This document shows positions 1-5,679 of a DNA stretch of 5,680 nucleotides, in pieces (position 1 is the first letter of the stretch; every line of letters begins with the position of its first letter). A model generated the notes under the pieces. The model was given only the letters and a program-made list of their open reading frames with translations. It was not told where the DNA came from and made no database searches. Both the position numbers and the translations under genes were made by a program. Source of the DNA: Candidatus Nealsoniibacteriota bacterium (GTDB lineage: Bacteria; Patescibacteriota; Minisyncoccia; Minisyncoccales; RBG-13-42-11); the NCBI GenBank assembly GCA_003556525.1, contig PWRH01000018.1, positions 1-5,680 on the forward strand, in the 5' to 3' direction.

Positions 1-638
1 CAGTAGACATTTTCCAAGCTGCCAAATTTCAAAATAAGATCAAGCGCTGTTTTTTCGCCAATACCGGCTACGCCCGGAATATTATCCGAAGCATCGCCTT
101 TTAAAGATTTTAGGTCCAATATTTGTTTAGGTAAAAGCCCTTGCAGTCTTTCTTTGACCAATTCTTTGTCATATAAAACAGTATCCTTAACTCCTTTTTT
201 TAAAAAATAAACCTTTATGTTTTCCTGAACAAGCTGAAAAAGGTCTGAATCTCCGGTTAAAATAATATTTTCAACAGAAGAAACTTCGGTAATAGCGCCG
301 ATAATATCATCCGCTTCAAACCCTTTTTTTTCAAAAATATAAACATTAAAAACATTTAAAAAGTCTTTTATTTTTGGTATTTGAATCGATAAGTCTTTTG
401 GTGTCGGCGGCCTGTTTGCTTTATATTGCTTAAATTTTTTATGTCTGAAATTTGGTGCAGGAAAATCAAAAACAGCTGCAATATAGTCGGGCTGAAAATC
501 TTTTATTACCCTAAAAAAAACCAATAAAAAACCATAAACCGCATTTGTCGGCTCGCCTTGCTTGGTAGACAAAAAAGGTAATGCGTGAAAAGCACGATGA
601 ATAACCGAATTAGAATCAATAATTAAAAGTTTTTTCAT
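1..638 (-). CDS. polA: DNA polymerase I 5'-3' exonuclease domain (partial, C-terminus outside window)
   Basis: The 212 visible residues are a FEN/PolA-type 5'-3' exonuclease, a metal-dependent nuclease that removes RNA primers and flaps during Okazaki-fragment maturation and repair. The family's acidic metal ligands are present: D8 (LIIDSN), D58 (VFDFP), E108/D110/D111 (FEADDI), D130/D132 (TGDSDL) and D182/D185 (KGDASDN). The arch-region basic motif YKANRPPTP lies at 72-80. The helix-hairpin-helix DNA-binding motif (NIPGVAGIGEKTA) is at 186-198. The start is the ATG at 638-636, which overlaps the tsaE stop as ATGA, so translation is probably coupled to tsaE; no Shine-Dalgarno is obvious. The frame is open to the window edge. 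It may therefore be full-length PolA or a stand-alone exonuclease, and the visible part cannot separate these. The domain call is secure; the symbol is less so. Confidence 0.9.
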   Translation of the reverse strand, partial: MKKLLIIDSNSVIHRAFHALPFLSTKQGEPTNAVYGFLLVFFRVIKDFQPDYIAAVFDFPAPNFRHKKFKQYKANRPPTPKDLSIQIPKIKDFLNVFNVYIFEKKGFEADDIIGAITEVSSVENIILTGDSDLFQLVQENIKVYFLKKGVKDTVLYDKELVKERLQGLLPKQILDLKSLKGDASDNIPGVAGIGEKTALDLILKFGSLENVY

Positions 639-1114
639 TTTGAAAAAATAATTTCTCTCTTTTTTGCGTCTTTAAATTTAAATTTAATTAAAAAAACTTC
701 TTGGGGTAAATATTTTTTAATTTTTTCCGGCCATTCAATAGCCACAATGTTTTCAGGATTAAAAATAATTTCCTTAAATCCCAAGGTTAATATTTCTTCC
801 GGCTTACTTATTCGATAACAGTCCAAATGATAAAAAAACTTAAAGCCATGGGAATCGTTTTTATTGTTTTTTAAAAAACCAAAACTGGGAACTTCAAACT
901 TTTTAATTAAAATAAATGTCGGGCTCAATATTTTTTCTCTCACTCCCAAGCCTTTGGCAAACCCTTGTAAAAAAGTTGTTTTTCCTCCTCCTAAGTCACC
1001 CTGAAGGCCGATAATAAAAGCTTTGTTTTTATTAAAGTTGTTTTCTAAAATTCTCTTTGCCGTAGTTTGGCCAAGCTTTTTGGTTTCATCCGGATTCAAT
1101 GTCAAATACTTCAT
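635..1114 (-). CDS. tsaE: tRNA threonylcarbamoyladenosine biosynthesis ATPase TsaE
   Basis: TsaE is the small P-loop ATPase that works with TsaB and TsaD in the cytoplasm to make t6A at position 37 of ANN-decoding tRNAs. The 159-residue length is normal for the family. Visible motifs are the Walker A loop GDLGGGKTTF (39-48), the switch-like SPTF (64-67), HLDCYR (96-101) and EWPE (127-130), all characteristic of TsaE. A short lysine/asparagine-rich stretch (about 81-92) before the HLDCYR strand looks like a surface-loop insertion. The start is the ATG at 1114-1112; only AT-rich sequence and no clear ribosome site precedes it. The gene is first in a minus-strand pair: its TGA overlaps the ATG of the PolA-like gene by four bases. 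tsaB and tsaD are not in this window. The TGA stop also supports the standard bacterial code. Confidence 0.95.
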   Translation of the reverse strand: MKYLTLNPDETKKLGQTTAKRILENNFNKNKAFIIGLQGDLGGGKTTFLQGFAKGLGVREKILSPTFILIKKFEVPSFGFLKNNKNDSHGFKFFYHLDCYRISKPEEILTLGFKEIIFNPENIVAIEWPEKIKKYLPQEVFLIKFKFKDAKKREIIFSK

Positions 1115-1204
1115 AAAATAAAAGTTATTCTTATTGACTTTTTAAACCGTTTAAGTTAACTTTAACTAATTAATAATCAAGCAACTACTTTAAGTTTAAC
1201 CTTT
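1115..1204. promoter_or_regulatory. Divergent intergenic region between tsaE (-) and the pilus ATPase gene (+)
   Basis: This 90-base AT-rich gap must carry the 5' signals of both divergent genes. On the plus strand TTGACT (1134-1139) matches five of six -35 bases, but the hexamer at 17-base spacing (TAACTT, 1157-1162) is a poor -10. AATAAT (1172-1177) is a better -10 hexamer with no good -35. No convincing minus-strand promoter is visible. A perfect 10-bp palindrome, AAGTTAACTT, lies at 1153-1162. A near-identical motif occurs twice, TTTAAGTTAAC at 1150-1160 and TTTAAGTTTAAC at 1189-1200, and could be an operator pair or AT-rich chance. Neither gene has a recognisable Shine-Dalgarno here. The region is defined by position; the individual sites are weak. 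Confidence 0.3.
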
Positions 1205-2515
1205 ATGCCAGAAAATTCAAAACAAATTGCCGGAAGAGTCGTAATTCCCTTAGAAAGAAGTAATGAGCTTAAAGAAAAAATAAAAAACATTGTTGACTTT
1301 AAAGAGGAAATAGAAAAAAGCTCAACTCAAGATATTACCGCATTTTTAGAAAGCATGCTTGTTGGTGCAATTAATTTTGAAGCTTCCGATCTTCATATTG
1401 AGCCATCTAAAGATACGGCAAAAATAAGAGCCAGGATTGACGGTTTTTTGCAAGATGCGGCAACTATCAACTACAAAATTTATCAGGGAGGACTCTCAAG
1501 AATAAAGCTTTTGTCAGGCACCAAGCTAAACATATCTGATCGGCCTCAAGACGGCCGATTTAGCATTTCAATGGAGGGTTTTGAGATTGAAATAAGGGCA
1601 TCTGTTTTACCAACTGAACACGGAGAAGCAATAGTGCTTAGAATCTTAAATCCGAAATCATTGGTTGAAATAGAGTCTTTGGGGCTAAGAAAAGACTTAT
1701 TGGAAATCTTTGAAAAAGAAATAAAAAAACCAAATGGAATGATTATTGTAACAGGCCCGACCGGCTCGGGAAAAACAACCACTCTTTACGCTTTTTTAAA
1801 AAGAATAAGTCGGCCGGAAATTAAAATAATAACCATTGAAGACCCTGTTGAATATCATATCGAGGGCCTTTCTCAAACTCAGGTTAATCCTTCCAAGGGT
1901 TATGACTTTGCCTCGGGTCTGCAATCGATTGTCAGACAGGATCCGGATGTAATCTTGGTTGGGGAAATAAGAGACTCAAAAACATGTCAAATAGCGCTCC
2001 AGGCAGCATTAACCGGCCACTTGGTTTTTACCACACTGCATACCAATGATGCTGCAGGAACCATAGCCAGACTAATAAGCTTGGAAGGTAATTTGGCCAA
2101 TATCGGGCCGGCCATAAACTTATCGGTTGCCCAAAGGCTGGTCAGGCAAATATGCCCAAAATGCACTGAGTTTAAAAAAATCTCCCCGGAAAATTTAAAT
2201 AAAATAAAAAAAGAGCTGGAAAATATTAAGGAAAAAATAGAAATACCAAAGGTTGATGAAAGTTTAAAAATAGCCGACGTCAAGGGTTGCAAAGAATGCA
2301 ACCTGACCGGCTACAAAGGAAGAATAGCTGCATTTGAAGTAATTGCCATAGATGATGAAATGGAAAAATTTATTTTAAACAATCCGTCAATAGCTGCCTT
2401 TAGAGAAGAAGCAACCAAAAAAGGAATGGTTACAATGCAACAAGACGGCCTTATAAAAGTAATTGAAGGATTAACAACAATAGATGAAGTTAATAGAGTA
2501 ATGGGTCAAATATAA
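1205..2515 (+). CDS. pilB: PilB/GspE-family type IV pilus or type II secretion assembly ATPase, short form without N-terminal domain
   Basis: This is a hexameric cytoplasmic motor ATPase that drives pilin or pseudopilin polymerisation at the inner membrane. Motifs in order: SDLHIEP (61-67) of the N2 domain, Walker A GPTGSGKT (184-191), the Asp-box region IEDPVEY (211-217), Walker B region DPDVILVGEIRD (246-257) and His box TGHLVFTTLHTND (270-282). A zinc-type tetracysteine follows, as two CxxC pairs (C317/C320 and C362/C365). The tetracysteine and the lack of an AIRNLIRE motif favour the extension ATPase (PilB/GspE) over the retraction ATPase PilT. At 436 residues it is over 100 shorter than typical PilB, because the N-terminal MshEN/N1 domain is missing. 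The shortening looks genuine: upstream in frame there is a TAA at 1163-1165 and no intervening ATG, GTG or TTG. No Shine-Dalgarno precedes the ATG. No pilin or PilC gene is in the window, so pilus versus secretion use is undecided. Confidence 0.88.
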   Translation: MPENSKQIAGRVVIPLERSNELKEKIKNIVDFKEEIEKSSTQDITAFLESMLVGAINFEASDLHIEPSKDTAKIRARIDGFLQDAATINYKIYQGGLSRIKLLSGTKLNISDRPQDGRFSISMEGFEIEIRASVLPTEHGEAIVLRILNPKSLVEIESLGLRKDLLEIFEKEIKKPNGMIIVTGPTGSGKTTTLYAFLKRISRPEIKIITIEDPVEYHIEGLSQTQVNPSKGYDFASGLQSIVRQDPDVILVGEIRDSKTCQIALQAALTGHLVFTTLHTNDAAGTIARLISLEGNLANIGPAINLSVAQRLVRQICPKCTEFKKISPENLNKIKKELENIKEKIEIPKVDESLKIADVKGCKECNLTGYKGRIAAFEVIAIDDEMEKFILNNPSIAAFREEATKKGMVTMQQDGLIKVIEGLTTIDEVNRVMGQI

Positions 2516-2537
2516 AAAAACCGCGTCAATAGCGCGG
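2514..2537 (-). terminator. Rho-independent terminator for minus-strand transcription
   Basis: Read on the minus strand, CCGCG (2537-2533), a 7-base loop and CGCGG (2525-2521) form a 5-bp all-GC stem. Seven T follow directly (2520-2514). The T tract runs into the pilus ATPase stop codon on the other strand. On the plus strand the hairpin is followed by A-rich sequence, so it is oriented only for leftward transcripts: either the proposed small RNA from the promoter at 2690-2718 or readthrough from secDF. The short stem makes it moderate in strength. Confidence 0.6.
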
Positions 2538-2671
2538 AAAAATAAACCTGGGGCTGGGGGGACTAGAGTACTAGGGACTAAAGCTTAGAAACTTTCTGAG
2601 GAGTAATTTCGCCAAAGCCAAATTATCCGTCAAAAAAAAAGATTCCGTCCCCCAGCCCCAGGGTTATTTTT
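2538..2671. repeat. Long inverted repeat: 24-bp GC-rich stem around an 83-base loop
   Basis: The left arm (2538-2563) and right arm (2647-2671) are reverse complements over 24 pairs, apart from one mismatch (2546/2663) and one extra G in the left arm's run of six. The core is 14 contiguous mostly G-C pairs, CCTGGGGCTGGGGG on the left, in otherwise AT-rich DNA. The outer eight pairs are A/T (AAAAATAA with TTATTTTT), so T-rich sequence follows the GC core on both strands, as in bidirectional terminators. No target-site duplication is visible outside the arms, which gives no support for a transposable element. Confidence 0.85.
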
Positions 2672-2680
2672 TATTTTATT
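2547..2680 (+). terminator. Possible plus-strand terminator for the pilus ATPase transcript
   Basis: For rightward transcription the GC-rich right arm (2649-2662) pairs with the left arm and is followed by a T-rich tract (2664-2680, TTATTTTTTATTTTATT), which is the layout of an intrinsic terminator. The gene ends only 32 bases before the left arm and nothing else on the plus strand would stop transcription before the convergent secF. The 83-base loop is far longer than usual for a terminator. Termination efficiency, and whether this is the element's main role, are uncertain. Confidence 0.4.
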
Positions 2681-2689
2681 ATCAAATTA

Positions 2690-2718
2690 ATTCTAACAAA
2701 TTATAATAATTTTGTCAA
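2690..2718 (-). promoter_or_regulatory. Near-consensus sigma70-type promoter reading leftward into the structured element
   Basis: On the minus strand there is a perfect -35 box TTGACA (2718-2713), exactly 17 bases of AT-rich spacer (2712-2696), and a -10 box TAGAAT (2695-2690; five of six consensus bases). A start at the usual distance would fall near 2682-2683, about a dozen bases before the closing stem of the structured element. It lies just downstream of the secF stop and points away from secF. No protein gene follows on that strand until tsaE, more than 1.3 kb away. This makes a small RNA the natural product. It is the best promoter I see in the window. Confidence 0.65.
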
Positions 2719-2748
2719 GCCCCCTACTTGGTTTTAAAGGCAGAACTG

Positions 2749-3636
2749 TTAATCGGTTCTTTTTTTTCTTTCAAGCCAAGCAACCAACAAAGGTCCTGCC
2801 AAAAAAAGTGATGAATAGGTTCCTGCAGAAATTCCCAATATAAGTATTAGGGCAAAATATTTTAAAGTTTCACCGCCAAAGAAAAAAATACTAAACAAAA
2901 CAAACAAGGTTGTTAAAGACGTACTGATTGATCGGGACAGAGTTTGGTTTAAAGAAAAATTAACAGACTCTTGATAATTTCCACCAACTCCTTTTAATAA
3001 GTTCTCCCTAATTCTGTCAAAAACAACTACGGTATTATTTATTGAATATCCCAAGACAGTTAAAAGTGCAACTACAACAGGTATAGTTATTTCTATTTGA
3101 TAAAAAATGCCTAAGACGGAAAAAACTCCCAAAGGAATTAAGGCGTCATGAAACAGAGCCATTAAAGAAGCCAGACCGTATTGCCATGATTTTATGGGAA
3201 AGCTCAATTTTCTAAAAGCAATCGCAATATAAAACAAAATTGCAAGCAAAGACAAGACAATAACTATACCTGTTTTTTCTCTCAATTCCCTGCCGATTAC
3301 CGGACCAATCGATTCAAACCTAAGCTCTTCCAAATCTTCCCTACCCAGTCTTATAAGAATTTCTTGATGAGCCTCTTCGTCAATTTCTTTCATTCTAAAA
3401 ATTACTCCTTTTTCATTTGTCGGCTGAATTAAAAAATCTCCGAGATCGAGCCCTGCCAATTTTTCCCTAATATCTTCATTTGAAGGCCTTGCTTCCTTAA
3501 ATTCAATCTCCAAAATGCTGCCTCCTGTAAAATCAATACCAAATCGCAAACCGAAAACCAAAAGAAAAATAATACTCGATAAAATCAAGGCTGAAGAAAA
3601 AATAAAATAAAAATTTTTATACTTTAAAAAGTCCAT
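2749..3636 (-). CDS. secF: Protein translocase subunit SecF
   Basis: SecF is an inner-membrane RND-fold subunit. With SecD it helps SecYEG complete protein export, using the proton or sodium gradient. The 295 residues (family about 290-320) show TM1 (about 9-29) and the D1 motif GIDFTGGS (33-40). A periplasmic P4-type domain (about 41-118) ends in FESIGPVIGREL. Five more membrane segments (about 121-288) include LFHDALIPLG (161-170), YSINNTVVVFDRIREN (197-212) and SRSISTSLTT (234-243), which are conserved SecF features. I chose the ATG at 3636-3634. An in-frame TTG at 3672-3670 would add 12 residues that overlap the secD coding end and do not resemble a SecF N-terminus. With the ATG, secF begins 10 bases after the secD stop, so the two are co-transcribed. 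No Shine-Dalgarno is clear. The protein ends in a basic tail (ERKKRTD). Confidence 0.95.
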   Translation of the reverse strand: MDFLKYKNFYFIFSSALILSSIIFLLVFGLRFGIDFTGGSILEIEFKEARPSNEDIREKLAGLDLGDFLIQPTNEKGVIFRMKEIDEEAHQEILIRLGREDLEELRFESIGPVIGRELREKTGIVIVLSLLAILFYIAIAFRKLSFPIKSWQYGLASLMALFHDALIPLGVFSVLGIFYQIEITIPVVVALLTVLGYSINNTVVVFDRIRENLLKGVGGNYQESVNFSLNQTLSRSISTSLTTLFVLFSIFFFGGETLKYFALILILGISAGTYSSLFLAGPLLVAWLERKKRTD

Positions 3637-3646
3637 AATTTTAAAA

Positions 3647-4972
3647 TTACCACAACCACTTAATCTTCTCAAGCATTGTTTGAGGAAAACAATTAAGAAA
3701 ATTTTTGCTGATAAAAACAGCTGAAAACATACTAACTAAAATTCCCAAACTTAAAGTTAGGGCAAACCCTTTAATAAAGCTTGTCCCGAAAATAAACAGT
3801 ATTAGTGCGACAATCAGGGTTGTAATATTACCGTCTCTAATTGACGGCCAAGCCCGATTAAACCCGTCTTCAATTGCCTGTCCAAGATTTTTTCCTTCTT
3901 TTATTTCTTCTCTCATTCTTGAAAAAATTAACACATTGGCGTCAACCGCCATACCAACGGATAAAATAAATCCGGCAATTCCCGCTAAGGTCAAAGTAAC
4001 CGGAATAATTTTAAAAATAGTTAAAATTAAAACAATATAGATAACAAGAATTAAAGATGCCAAAAAGCCGGGCAATCTGTAGAAAATAATCATAAAAACA
4101 GCTATTGCCAAAAATCCGTAAATCCCGGCAATTAATGACCTGTTTAAAGAATCAGCTCCCAGGGTCGGACCAACAGTTTGTTGAGATATTAAATTAATGG
4201 GCACTGGCAATGCTCCGGCGTTTAAATTTCTGGCCAAACTTCTCGCCTCTTCCAAAGTAAAATTACCTGTAATTTGAGCACTGCCTCCGGAAATCCTGTC
4301 CTGAACAAAAGGGGCTGAAATAAGCATATCGTCAATATATATGGCTAAAGGGTTGCCGATGTTTCGTTCGGTCAGCTCTTCAAAAATTTTTGAACCCTCG
4401 TCGTCAAACTCAATCAAAATTAAAGGCATGTGGGTTGTTTGGTCAAAAACCATTTCAGCTTTTCTTAAATATCTTCCGGTTAGCGCAGTTGGCTTAAAAG
4501 ATTCGCTAAAAAGCTCCTCTTGCATCCACTCTTCTTCAATATTTTCAAATTCTTCGAGGATTGCATCAAAATCTTCTTCGCTTACCTGTTCTCTGAATTC
4601 AAGATATGGAGTTTCCCCTATCATTCTAATCGCTTCTGCCGGATCTTTTACTCCGGCCAACTCAACAATTAAACGATAACCCTCCGGACTTTCTTGAATT
4701 TGTACAACAGGTTCTTGCACTCCAAAAAGATTAACTCTTCGCTCAATAATATCTCTTAGTCCCTGCATCGAAGATCTTTCTTCACCCCTTTCAACAATGG
4801 ATAAATCTGCCTGATAAACCAAATGAGTTCCTCCCTGTAAATCAAGCCCAAGCATAAAAGGACGGTCGGGTAAAAACCTTAAGTTTAATAACTGAGGATA
4901 AACAAAGTTGCCGGCAAAAAAAGCCACAATCAATATGGTTAAAACCGTTAAATAAATTTTATTCTTATTCAT
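3647..4972 (-). CDS. secD: Protein translocase subunit SecD
   Basis: SecD partners SecF in the Sec translocon accessory complex and pulls exported chains on the outer face of the membrane. The 441-residue product has TM1 (about 7-25) and the D1 motif LGLDLQGGTHLVY (41-53). The periplasmic P1 region (about 54-275) includes NLFGVQEPVVQ (81-91), NAGALPVPI (251-259) and TVGPTLGADS (266-275). Five C-terminal membrane segments (about 277-424) carry the D4/D5-type motif GMAVDANVLIFSRMREE (340-356) with its conserved Asp. Residues about 131-159 form a strongly acidic, helix-prone stretch in P1. The protein is of the shorter SecD type, lacking the larger periplasmic region of the E. coli protein. I chose the ATG at 4972-4970, preceded by a weak AAAAAGAAA ribosome site. 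An in-frame TTG at 4990 would add six residues. secF follows after 10 bases. Confidence 0.95.
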   Translation of the reverse strand: MNKNKIYLTVLTILIVAFFAGNFVYPQLLNLRFLPDRPFMLGLDLQGGTHLVYQADLSIVERGEERSSMQGLRDIIERRVNLFGVQEPVVQIQESPEGYRLIVELAGVKDPAEAIRMIGETPYLEFREQVSEEDFDAILEEFENIEEEWMQEELFSESFKPTALTGRYLRKAEMVFDQTTHMPLILIEFDDEGSKIFEELTERNIGNPLAIYIDDMLISAPFVQDRISGGSAQITGNFTLEEARSLARNLNAGALPVPINLISQQTVGPTLGADSLNRSLIAGIYGFLAIAVFMIIFYRLPGFLASLILVIYIVLILTIFKIIPVTLTLAGIAGFILSVGMAVDANVLIFSRMREEIKEGKNLGQAIEDGFNRAWPSIRDGNITTLIVALILFIFGTSFIKGFALTLSLGILVSMFSAVFISKNFLNCFPQTMLEKIKWLW

Positions 4973-5019
4973 GTTTCTTTTTAAAATCAAAACCAGGTCA
5001 CATTATTTTAATATAAAAA

Positions 5020-5679
5020 TTAAAAAATTAAAAGGGCTGAAACAATGCCCACTAAAAATATTCCGTCAAAAACTCCGGCTCCACCGATTGATAAAGACCC
5101 GTTGTATTTTAAAGCTTTTCTTAGGTTTAAAATATCTCCTCCGATTAAAACCCCCATTGTGCCTGCAATAAAAGCACAAGGAGCGGCAAAGTCAGGCGCC
5201 AAAAGCAGTGCAAAAATAGCGGAAAAAATAGGGGGCAGTAATGCGGGAATTTTAATGCCAACCCCCGGAACAATTCTGGCTAAAAACTTTGAAACAACAA
5301 CCATTAAAAAAGTGGCGATCAAAACAGGGGTTATTGCAAACCCTGATATCCAAATTAAATATAAAAAATAAAAAGACAACAAAATTGGAATAACAGCCCC
5401 TCCTAAGTTTACAGCCAACCCCTGGCTTTTAATTTTCGAAGAACGCCAAAAGCCGAAAAAATTGGATTGCTCGGCATAAACAAACTTTCTTTTTCCTATG
5501 GGAATATTTATTAAAGAACCGATTAGAATAGCCAACAATAAAAGCAATGTTATTTCCGAAGAAATACCCAGTCTTTCAAAGCCGATATTAATAATATGAA
5601 AATAACCCAAAACGAATAAGACGGGCAAAAGCAAAATAAAAATAAAAAAAACTAAACAGCCGATTGGAAAATAAAACAT
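5020..5679 (-). CDS. DUF1614-type multispanning membrane protein of unknown function
   Basis: This is a 219-residue, very hydrophobic protein with about six or seven predicted membrane segments (for example 6-28, 42-60, 93-112, 114-133, 144-162, 166-184 and 203-219). Conserved-looking motifs sit at helix ends: NLGGAVIPILLS (91-102), PGVGIKIPALLPP (138-150), AGTMGVLIGGDILNL (172-186) and SIGGAGVFDGIF (197-208). From memory these match the DUF1614 family, whose function is not established. The repeated small-residue Gly/Pro/Asp motifs would suit a transporter or an intramembrane enzyme, but that is inference. The gene ends 47 bases before secD on the same strand with no clear terminator or promoter between, so it is probably co-transcribed with secDF. 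The ATG at 5679-5677 lies one base inside the window edge, so a start farther upstream cannot be excluded. Confidence 0.72.
   Translation of the reverse strand: MFYFPIGCLVFFIFILLLPVLFVLGYFHIINIGFERLGISSEITLLLLLAILIGSLINIPIGKRKFVYAEQSNFFGFWRSSKIKSQGLAVNLGGAVIPILLSFYFLYLIWISGFAITPVLIATFLMVVVSKFLARIVPGVGIKIPALLPPIFSAIFALLLAPDFAAPCAFIAGTMGVLIGGDILNLRKALKYNGSLSIGGAGVFDGIFLVGIVSALLIF

Larger units (their letters stand above)
2514..2683 (-). ncRNA. Candidate free-standing structured small RNA (6S-like outline, family unrecognised)
   Basis: Several signals line up on the minus strand. A near-consensus promoter at 2690-2718 predicts a start near 2682-2683. The transcript would then contain a long closing stem (2671-2647 paired with 2563-2538; 24 bp with one mismatch and one bulge). 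Inside is an apical hairpin (2628-2620 with 2609-2600; 9 bp, one bulged base, 10-base loop) carried in a large asymmetric loop. The transcript ends at a small terminator hairpin plus T7. The predicted length is about 170 nt. There is no ATG on either strand inside it, so a coding role is unlikely. The outline resembles 6S RNA, the RNA polymerase decoy, but I recognise no conserved 6S sequence, and the large loop can fold in other ways. The main alternative is an elaborate bidirectional terminator between convergent operons. The structure and flanking signals are seen directly; RNA identity is inferred. Confidence 0.45.

Noticed and set aside
2550..2576. Possible G-quadruplex from the runs of G on the plus strand.
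   Set aside because: Only three tracts of three or more G are close together, and the same bases pair better in the long stem.
2571..2633. A 20-codon minus-strand frame starting with TTG inside the structured element (TTG 2633-2631, stop TAG 2573-2571).
   Set aside because: It has a TTG start, no ribosome site, lies wholly within the predicted RNA loop, and is short enough to occur by chance.
2632..2640. Nine T on the minus strand as a terminator tract.
   Set aside because: No stable hairpin directly precedes it in the leftward direction; it sits inside the loop of the long stem.
2538..2671. MITE or other small transposable element with terminal inverted repeats.
   Set aside because: No target-site duplication flanks the arms, no second copy is in the window, and the promoter and terminator alignment fits an RNA gene better.
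2538..2671. tmRNA or SRP RNA, prompted by the GGGGCTG string and the hairpin shape.
   Set aside because: The element is too short for tmRNA and has no tRNA-like end or tag frame. The conserved SRP apical motif (GGAAGGAAGCA-like) is absent on both strands.
2742..2760. Hairpin across the secF stop (AGAAC paired with GTTCT) as the secF terminator.
   Set aside because: On the minus strand the stem is about five pairs and is followed by GCCTTTAAAACC, not a T tract.
3637..3672. Longer secF start at an in-frame TTG (3672-3670).
   Set aside because: It overlaps the secD coding end and adds residues unlike a SecF N-terminus; the ATG at 3636 gives normal length and a 10-base gap.
4973..4990. Longer secD start at an in-frame TTG (4990-4988).
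   Set aside because: It adds only six residues; the ATG at 4972 starts directly before TM1 and has a weak purine-rich site upstream.
5045..5371. Plus-strand open frame of about 108 codons opposite the DUF1614-type gene, and similar frames opposite secD, secF and the pilus ATPase.
   Set aside because: They lie antisense to well-supported genes, have no recognisable motifs, and reflect codon bias on the other strand.
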